Positions 9,430 to 13,256 of a DNA stretch of 13,256 nt are shown here, in pieces. How positions within the stretch are numbered: the first letter of the stretch is position 1; every line of letters starts with the position of its first letter. The translations under genes and the position numbers were made by a program. A model generated the notes under the pieces. It was given only the letters and a program-made list of their open reading frames with translations, did no database searches and had not been told where the DNA came from. Location of the stretch: the NCBI GenBank assembly GCA_900546415.1, contig URCY01000050.1, positions 1 to 13,256 on the forward strand, in the 5' to 3' direction. This stretch comes from an uncultured Eubacteriales bacterium (GTDB lineage: Bacteria > Bacillota > Clostridia > Oscillospirales > Oscillospiraceae).

Positions 9430-9462
9430 CGGTCATGCCTCCGTTTTCTGGAAGTTTCCTGT

Positions 9463-9491
9463 ATTATAGCTCCATATACCTACCGTGTCAA
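9463..9491 (-). promoter_or_regulatory. cysK: Consensus sigma-A promoter of cysK
   Basis: On the minus strand TTGACA (9491-9486) and TATAAT (9468-9463) are separated by exactly 17 nt, a perfect match to the consensus. Transcription should start near 9456, giving a leader of about 117 nt. AT-rich DNA with a run of A upstream may act as an UP element. Confidence 0.9.
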
Positions 9492-9496
9492 TAGGT
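9478..9496 (-). promoter_or_regulatory. Dyad over the cysK -35 box, possible operator
   Basis: ACCTA and TAGGT form an inverted repeat with a 9-nt spacer, and the TTGACA box lies within the spacer. This position fits a repressor site. Rrf2-family regulators such as CymR and IscR control cysteine genes in Firmicutes and would be first candidates. The arms are only 5 bp, so chance is possible. Confidence 0.4.
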
Positions 9497-9520
9497 TTAT
9501 AAAAAATTTTTGATTTTTTT

Positions 9521-9569
9521 GGGAAGCTCTGATTCAATCGCAAGAGCGGTCAGCGAGGGATTTTTGTCA
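9521..9569. repeat. Dispersed intergenic repeat, copy upstream of cysK
   Basis: The block from GGGAAGCTCTGATT through GCAAGAGCGGTCAGCGAGGG to TTTTTGT closely matches the copy at 13201-13246, with a few substitutions. It begins just upstream of the AT-rich cysK promoter region. Confidence 0.85.
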
Positions 9570-9574
9570 TTTTC

Positions 9575-9656
9575 CGCTCCCGTGCTTCGCCACGGGAGGC
9601 CATGCCTTTGGCTTTAAGATTGCCACGTCGCTGCGCTCCTCGCAATGACACGAAAA
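9575..9656. repeat. Hairpin-rich dispersed repeat, first direct copy
   Basis: It begins with CTCCCGTG, loop CTTCGC, CACGGGAG, an 8-bp stem. It continues through CCTTTGGCTTTAAGATTGCC to CCTCGCAATGACAC. ATTGC and GCAAT form the base of a second stem. The copy at 9968-10051 matches over the whole length. Confidence 0.85.
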
Positions 9657-9967
9657 CGGAACGCTTATGTTTGGGAAACACACGTTTTTTGTTTTATGAA
9701 GTCATTTTTGCGCGGTGCTGCTCCGCATCATTTTTCAAACGTTTCGTTCCAAAAACTGCTCCGTTTTTCCGCAAAACCCACCAGATTTGTCATTGCGAGG
9801 AGGGCGCATTTTTGCGCACGACGCGGCAATCTTAAACGGAACGAAACGGCATCCCGGAACGAACTATGGTAGGGCGGAACGAAACAGAACCTTGAAATAA
9901 AGAAAGATGACGCGAAACGATGCAGCAAATCTCCTGTTTTTTGTGATAGGGATTCCTTTTTGTTTCG
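9657..9967. other. Gene-free repeat-bearing DNA
   Basis: No reading frame here has a ribosome binding site or protein-like composition. The stretch contains the inverted copy of the hairpin repeat, several GGAACGAA motifs and AT-rich filler. GTTTCGTTCC (9741-9750) and GGAACGAAAC (9838-9847) form a perfect 10-bp inverted repeat flanking the inverted copy. Confidence 0.6.
9789..9858 (-). repeat. Hairpin-rich dispersed repeat, inverted partial copy
   Basis: GTCATTGCGAGG and GGCAATCTTAAA are the reverse complements of the core of the copies at 9575 and 9968. GGCATCCCG continues the match. The inner segment is different, but again holds a small stem (GCGCA and TGCGC around T-rich DNA). Confidence 0.7.
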
Positions 9968-10051
9968 CGCTCCCGTGCTTCGTCACGGGATGCCACGCCT
10001 TTGGCTTTAAGATTGCCATGGCCGCGCTGCGGCCTCGCAATGACACAAAAA
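9968..10051. repeat. Hairpin-rich dispersed repeat, second direct copy
   Basis: It matches 9575-9656 from CGCTCCCGTGCTTCG to CGCAATGACAC. Its inner segment is a perfect stem, GGCCGC, loop GCT, GCGGCC (10020-10034), inside the ATTGC and GCAAT base pairs. It runs straight into the terminator stem at 10047. Confidence 0.85.
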
Positions 10052-10083
10052 TGGCAGGTTTTTACGAAAAACCTGCCATTTTT
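10047..10083. terminator. Perfect 17-bp terminator-like stem, usable on both strands
   Basis: Arms 10047-10063 and 10067-10083 are perfect complements around the loop ACG. The core TGGCAGG is flanked by A and T runs on both sides, so either strand gives a stem ending in T residues. On the minus strand it is the first clear terminator after the gene ending at 10290. Confidence 0.85.
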
Positions 10084-10140
10084 ATTTCCGAAATATTTGA
10101 GATTCGCCGCGGGGCGACACCGCATGGCGTCCCTCCGGGG

Positions 10141-10226
10141 CGCCATATCATGCGGCCGCAAGGCCGTATATCCTGAGCATATATCGCACGACGAAGCCAT
10201 ATATCCTTGCACGGCCTCAGCCGTGC
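10141..10226. repeat. ATATC-punctuated hairpin repeat
   Basis: ATATC-type blocks recur at 10144-10150, 10167-10172, 10178-10185 and 10198-10205, the last two being identical CATATATC boxes 20 nt apart. Between and after them lie short stems: CGGCC, loop GCAA, GGCCG (10153-10166) and GCACGGC, loop CTCA, GCCGTGC (10209-10226). Confidence 0.65.
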
Positions 10227-10289
10227 CTCGCTGTGAAGCCGCACATGGCCAACGGGAAGCTCTCGCTGCGAAGCCCCGGCTGCGGCTGC

Positions 10290-11438
10290 TTACTTTTTGC
10301 CGCAGTCCGGCAGGACGCGCGTGGCGTCCGAATCGTCGAGGAGAACGCGCGTGGCATCCGAATGCTCCGGGTCGCCGGGCGCAGCGTCAGAGCCGTGCGG
10401 GGCGCTGTACGAAAGCTCCGGGGCGACACGCAGAACGCACGCCGCGTCCGTGACGCCGTGCGGGGCGTTTGGGTCTTCCGGCCGGGCGCGCGGGATCATG
10501 CGGGTCTCGTCGAAGGACGCCGGATGCCACGCCGGATCGCGCTCCGCATCCTGATCGTAGGGGTGGGGGCGCGGCGTCGGCCGCAGAGCATCCGCCCGGC
10601 CGTCAAATTGCCGCGAGCCGTCCGCGCGTCGATACCCGTCAGACGGGCGCGCGCCGTCCGTCCGGTGCGGCTCGTCAGACGGCTGCGTCTCCTCAAAGGT
10701 CTCCGGCTCCTGCGCCGTCATGCGCGGCGTATAGACCTGCGGGCCGAGCGCGGGCGGACGATAGCGCTCGTGGCGCTTGCCGCGCTCCGGCGGATCGTCA
10801 TAGCCGTCCGGCTCGTCATAATCGTCATAATCGTCGTAGTCGCCATACTCCTCCGGCGCGTCGTCCGGTTCGTCGGCATAGCCGCGCTCATAATCGCCGT
10901 CGGCATAGCCGTCATCATACGCCTCCGGCTCGGCCGCACGGCGCGGGGCGCGCCAGCAGAGCGTCCAAAGCAGGGCGGACAGCAGCGTCGCGGCGAAGGC
11001 CGCCACGGGCGCAGGGCGCAGCGTCAGCACGTTCTCGCCGTACTCGCCCTGCGCATAGAGCAGCAGGAGCACGAAGAACGGCGCCGAGAGCGACACGAGC
11101 AGCGGCAGCGCCCAGCCGCGGCTCCTGCGGCCGCAGAGGTGCAGGATCAGCTCGATGAAGCCGACGAGCAGCGTGATCGCCGTCGCAGCCGTGGAGATCA
11201 GATAGAACACCAGCCCAAGCACGCCGCCGTAGGCCTCCGGGTCGCCGCCGGCCAGCGACGGGAGCATGGAGAACAGCTCCGCACCGGTCAGGCTGCCGTC
11301 CTCCAGCAGCGGATCGACCGCCGTGCCGAAGCTTGCGCCGTCGGGCAGGCCGTCCGGCGCGCCGAGCCAGTCGAGGCAGACGCAGAGCATCGCCGCCGCC
11401 AGCAGCAGCGCACAGAAAATTCGAATGGGTGTTTTCAC
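10290..11438 (-). CDS. Four-helix membrane protein with acidic, disordered C-terminal tail
   Basis: No family is recognised in this 382-residue protein. The start is GTG at 11438, with GGGGAG 7-8 nt upstream. Hydrophobic helices are seen at about 6-24 (possibly a signal anchor), 74-100, 110-130 and 142-162. From 171 on there is no folded-domain character. Residues 172-216 are extremely rich in Asp, Tyr and Glu (for example DYDDYDDYDEPDGYDD), and a Pro/Arg/Asp-rich tail follows to the end. The tail holds DETRMI (310-315), DATRVL (361-366) and DATRVL (371-376), plus a Thr-less relative, DAACVL (331-336). With Leu or Ile at Thr+3 these resemble phosphothreonine sites read by FHA domains; this is inference. 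The gene lies 54 bp downstream of the zinc-ribbon membrane-protein gene on the same strand with no terminator between them, so they probably form an operon. Confidence 0.8.
   Translation of the reverse strand: MKTPIRIFCALLLAAAMLCVCLDWLGAPDGLPDGASFGTAVDPLLEDGSLTGAELFSMLPSLAGGDPEAYGGVLGLVFYLISTAATAITLLVGFIELILHLCGRRSRGWALPLLVSLSAPFFVLLLLYAQGEYGENVLTLRPAPVAAFAATLLSALLWTLCWRAPRRAAEPEAYDDGYADGDYERGYADEPDDAPEEYGDYDDYDDYDEPDGYDDPPERGKRHERYRPPALGPQVYTPRMTAQEPETFEETQPSDEPHRTDGARPSDGYRRADGSRQFDGRADALRPTPRPHPYDQDAERDPAWHPASFDETRMIPRARPEDPNAPHGVTDAACVLRVAPELSYSAPHGSDAAPGDPEHSDATRVLLDDSDATRVLPDCGKK
10315..10363 (-). repeat. 30-bp tandem duplication encoding the SDATRVL motif
   Basis: ACGCGCGTGGCGTCCGAAT (10315-10333) recurs at 10345-10363 with one change. 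The 30-nt period equals ten codons and creates the two C-terminal DATRVL motifs. Confidence 0.8.
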
Positions 11439-11492
11439 GAAAAGTCTCCCCTCTCTGTGCGAACGGAGAAGCCGACCGAAGCCGGCTGTTCC

Positions 11493-13154
11493 TCAGCGCG
11501 AAAGATTGGTGTAAATTTTCATGGCAAAGATCTGAAGCTCCGTCGAGGTCATGTCGAGAAGCGACTCCGCCCCGGAGGTGTCAAGCTCGATCGGATCATA
11601 CGGCATCACGGCAAGCTCGAAATCGACGCCGTCAGCCGACTGCATGGTGAGCTTCATCCCGTCGTTCTCGGTGGAATAGTGCAGCTCACGCACCTTTCCG
11701 TTGCGCGTCACGCGCAGCAGGCCGTCGCCGTCCTCAAAGGCCAGCTCCAGCGTCGCGGTGGGCGTTTCGCTGCGCTTCAGCATCAGATTCCACGCGTCGA
11801 GGATCATGTTGTCCTCGGTCTGAATGCGGAACTCGTCGCCGACAAACTCGGCCGTGAGCGTGACGCCCTTGTCCGTTTTTTGCAGCGTGACCGTCAGGCT
11901 GCTCGTTTCGTCCTCCTCGTCGGACAGCACGAAGTGCAGACCCCCGTCGGTCTGCTCCATTGTGAGCAGCAGCTCGCTGCCGCCAAGCTCCAGCTCAAGC
12001 GTGTGCAGCAGGCCGTCGCGCACGCCGACGGTCAGCTCGGCCTCGGCGTCGTCTCCGAACAGCTCGGCCTCGGTGTCGTCTCCGAACAGCTCGTCGACCG
12101 TGATGTCCACCACGTCCTTGCCATAGACCGCGTCAAACTGATAGCGCAGGTAGTCCTCCACGAGCGCCTGAAGCGCCTTGGCGTCGGCCGTGACGCGATA
12201 GCGCGTGTCGCCGTCCTCCTTGTCGAGCGACTCGACCTCGAGCGAATCGGTAAAATCCGTCCACGCGGCCGGGTTGCTCGCGCGGTAGGTCGCAAACGAG
12301 GCATCGGTGAAGGGGTCGATGCTCAGATTTTCGTCCACATCCAGTCCAAGCGCTTCGGCAAGCGCCGAATCCTTCAGCTCCTTGCCCAGATTTTCCAGTG
12401 GGAGGGAATAGACGTCGCCGGAGAGCGCCCGGTCGCTGGTGAGATAAGCCGTTCCGTCAAAATCCGCGAGGGTCAGGTCGAAGGAATTGCCGTTGCTCTC
12501 ACTGGAGGCCGTGACGAGCGCCTCCCGCTTGGCGCGGCTGACATCCACGCGGCAGGCCGCCTTCATCTCGGATGACCACTCGTCCCCGGCCGATTCCGCA
12601 TTCAGCTCGACCGAGAATTCTGCCTTCTGATCCAGCGTCTTTGCATTCTGCACCGCCCGCTTCAGGTTCGTGCAGTCGACAAACTGCGCCTGCAGCAGCT
12701 CGCCCGTGCGCTTTGCCGCGCGCATCAGGCGATAGGTCGGCGTGTTGAACATCAGAAAATACAGCGCCAGCGCGGCCGCGACCAGAACCACCGCCACGCT
12801 CGGCAGCGTGATCGCCAGGATCTTCCTGCGATTGCGCTTTTTCGGCGCGGGCGGCGTCTCATAGGCCGGGTTGACCACATAGCCCTGCGGGACGTCCGCG
12901 TTCCAGAGCGGCTGCTCCGGATCCTCCGGCAGCGTCGGCTGCGCGGCATCCGCCGCAGGGGCATCGGCAGGAGCTTCTGCCCCGTCGACCGGCTGCGCGG
13001 GAGCTTCTTCCGCCGGAGCGGGCACGGTTTCGTCAAGGGTCGTCGGGGCAAGGGCTGCCTCCGGCGCGGGCTGCTCCTGCTGCTGCGGCGCACCGCAGAC
13101 GTTGCAGAAGCGCGCGGAGTCCGGAAGCTCGTTGCCGCAATTTTCACATTTCAT
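11493..13154 (-). CDS. Zinc-ribbon single-pass membrane protein with large outer domain
   Basis: This complete 553-residue protein starts with a zinc ribbon, CENC (C3, C6) and CNVC (C17, C20). A disordered Ala/Pro/Glu-rich linker follows to about residue 100. A basic stop-transfer patch KKRNRRK (105-111) and one hydrophobic helix (112-135) come next. By the positive-inside rule the ribbon is cytoplasmic and residues 136-553 are outside. The outer part alternates beta-rich segments in a way that suggests a repeated fold, but no family is recognised. ELFGDDTEA is followed directly by ELFGDDAEA (355-372), a recent internal duplication. AAGGAGAG a few nt before the ATG supports the start. Zinc-ribbon membrane proteins of this layout are common in Clostridia and mostly uncharacterised. 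The downstream gene, 54 bp away, encodes another membrane protein, so a joint envelope role is plausible. Confidence 0.85.
   Translation of the reverse strand: MKCENCGNELPDSARFCNVCGAPQQQEQPAPEAALAPTTLDETVPAPAEEAPAQPVDGAEAPADAPAADAAQPTLPEDPEQPLWNADVPQGYVVNPAYETPPAPKKRNRRKILAITLPSVAVVLVAAALALYFLMFNTPTYRLMRAAKRTGELLQAQFVDCTNLKRAVQNAKTLDQKAEFSVELNAESAGDEWSSEMKAACRVDVSRAKREALVTASSESNGNSFDLTLADFDGTAYLTSDRALSGDVYSLPLENLGKELKDSALAEALGLDVDENLSIDPFTDASFATYRASNPAAWTDFTDSLEVESLDKEDGDTRYRVTADAKALQALVEDYLRYQFDAVYGKDVVDITVDELFGDDTEAELFGDDAEAELTVGVRDGLLHTLELELGGSELLLTMEQTDGGLHFVLSDEEDETSSLTVTLQKTDKGVTLTAEFVGDEFRIQTEDNMILDAWNLMLKRSETPTATLELAFEDGDGLLRVTRNGKVRELHYSTENDGMKLTMQSADGVDFELAVMPYDPIELDTSGAESLLDMTSTELQIFAMKIYTNLSR
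12036..12089 (-). repeat. 27-bp tandem duplication inside the zinc-ribbon protein gene
   Basis: Two adjacent 27-bp units, 12036-12062 and 12063-12089, differ by one base. They encode the paired nonapeptides ELFGDDAEA and ELFGDDTEA. Confidence 0.9.
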
Positions 13155-13200
13155 AACTCTCTCTCCTTTTGCGTCTTTACGGGCGCGTTCGTCCCGTCAA

Positions 13201-13256
13201 GGGAACCTCTGATTAAATTGCAAGAGCGGTCAGCGAGGGATTTTGTTCCAGATTGA
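13201..13256. repeat. Dispersed intergenic repeat, copy at the right edge
   Basis: The block from GGGAACCTCTGATT through GCAAGAGCGGTCAGCGAGGG to TTTTGT matches 9521-9569. It lies 47 bp upstream of the zinc-ribbon gene start, in the same orientation relative to that gene as the cysK copy. It may continue past the edge. Confidence 0.85.

Noticed and set aside
9401..9436. Alternative 11-codon leader ORF starting at 9436
   Set aside because: Its ATG is 1 nt from the GGAGG, too close for initiation, and it ends before the paired arm; the ATG at 9429 is placed far better.
9340..9456. T-box or SAM riboswitch in the cysK leader
   Set aside because: The leader is only about 117 nt. No T-box sequence (TGGNACC context), specifier stem, SAM-type core or terminator stem was seen.
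10141..10226. CRISPR array
   Set aside because: The repeated boxes are 6-8 nt with irregular spacing and palindromic stems, and there are no equal-length spacers or cas genes.
9602..10453. Several short open frames in the repeat region on both strands
   Set aside because: They translate the dispersed repeats, lack ribosome binding sites and resemble no protein.
10233..12575. 780-codon plus-strand open frame opposite the two membrane-protein genes
   Set aside because: It is antisense to two genes with ribosome binding sites, membrane helices and a zinc ribbon; its Arg/Val-rich sequence is a shadow.
13170..13206. Promoter of the zinc-ribbon gene (TTGACG with TAAAGA)
   Set aside because: The spacer is only about 15 nt and the -10 match is weak, so it was not listed as a feature.

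Overview
The window reads as chromosomal DNA of a GC-rich, low-oxygen member of the Firmicutes, most likely a gut Clostridia/Oscillospiraceae-type bacterium. This is an inference from strong AAGGAGG ribosome binding sites, an S-layer-homology surface protein with InlB-type modules, zinc-ribbon membrane proteins, sigma-A type promoters and dispersed hairpin repeats. No rRNA, tRNA, insertion sequence or CRISPR array was seen.

Layout. Bases 1-4477 (minus) hold the first 1,492 residues of a secreted, multi-module surface protein. It has a signal peptide, a right-handed beta-helix, InlB-like and Ig-like modules, Cys-rich repeats, and the start of an SLH domain cut by the left edge. Its ATG overlaps the TGA of a TetR-family regulator (4474 to about 5232, minus), so the two form a coupled pair. 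Divergent from it lie a Cof-type HAD phosphatase (5324-6211, plus) and the ribosome-associated GTPase gene typA/bipA (6315-8141, plus). A compact block of three hairpins separates typA from the convergent cysteine synthase gene cysK (8407-9339, minus). From 9500 to 10290 there is no credible gene, only dispersed repeats, a long perfect terminator-like stem and an ATATC-punctuated repeat. From 11438 down to 10290, and from 13154 down to 11493, lie two minus-strand membrane-protein genes that look like one operon: a zinc-ribbon single-pass protein followed by a four-helix membrane protein with an acidic, disordered tail.

The most interesting part is the cysK leader. A consensus promoter (TTGACA-17-TATAAT) sits inside a small dyad. 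Its roughly 117-nt transcript leader carries a well-placed 15-codon ORF with a Cys codon followed by two Ser codons. The end of that ORF contains a perfect 9-nt complement of the cysK ribosome-binding region. This is the architecture expected of a cysteine-sensing translational attenuator; it is inferred from sequence only. Other points of interest are the TetR/SLH translational coupling, repeated D-[AE]-T-R-[VM]-[LI] motifs in the tail of the four-helix membrane protein, and a dispersed repeat found in the same orientation beside the 5' end of three minus-strand genes.
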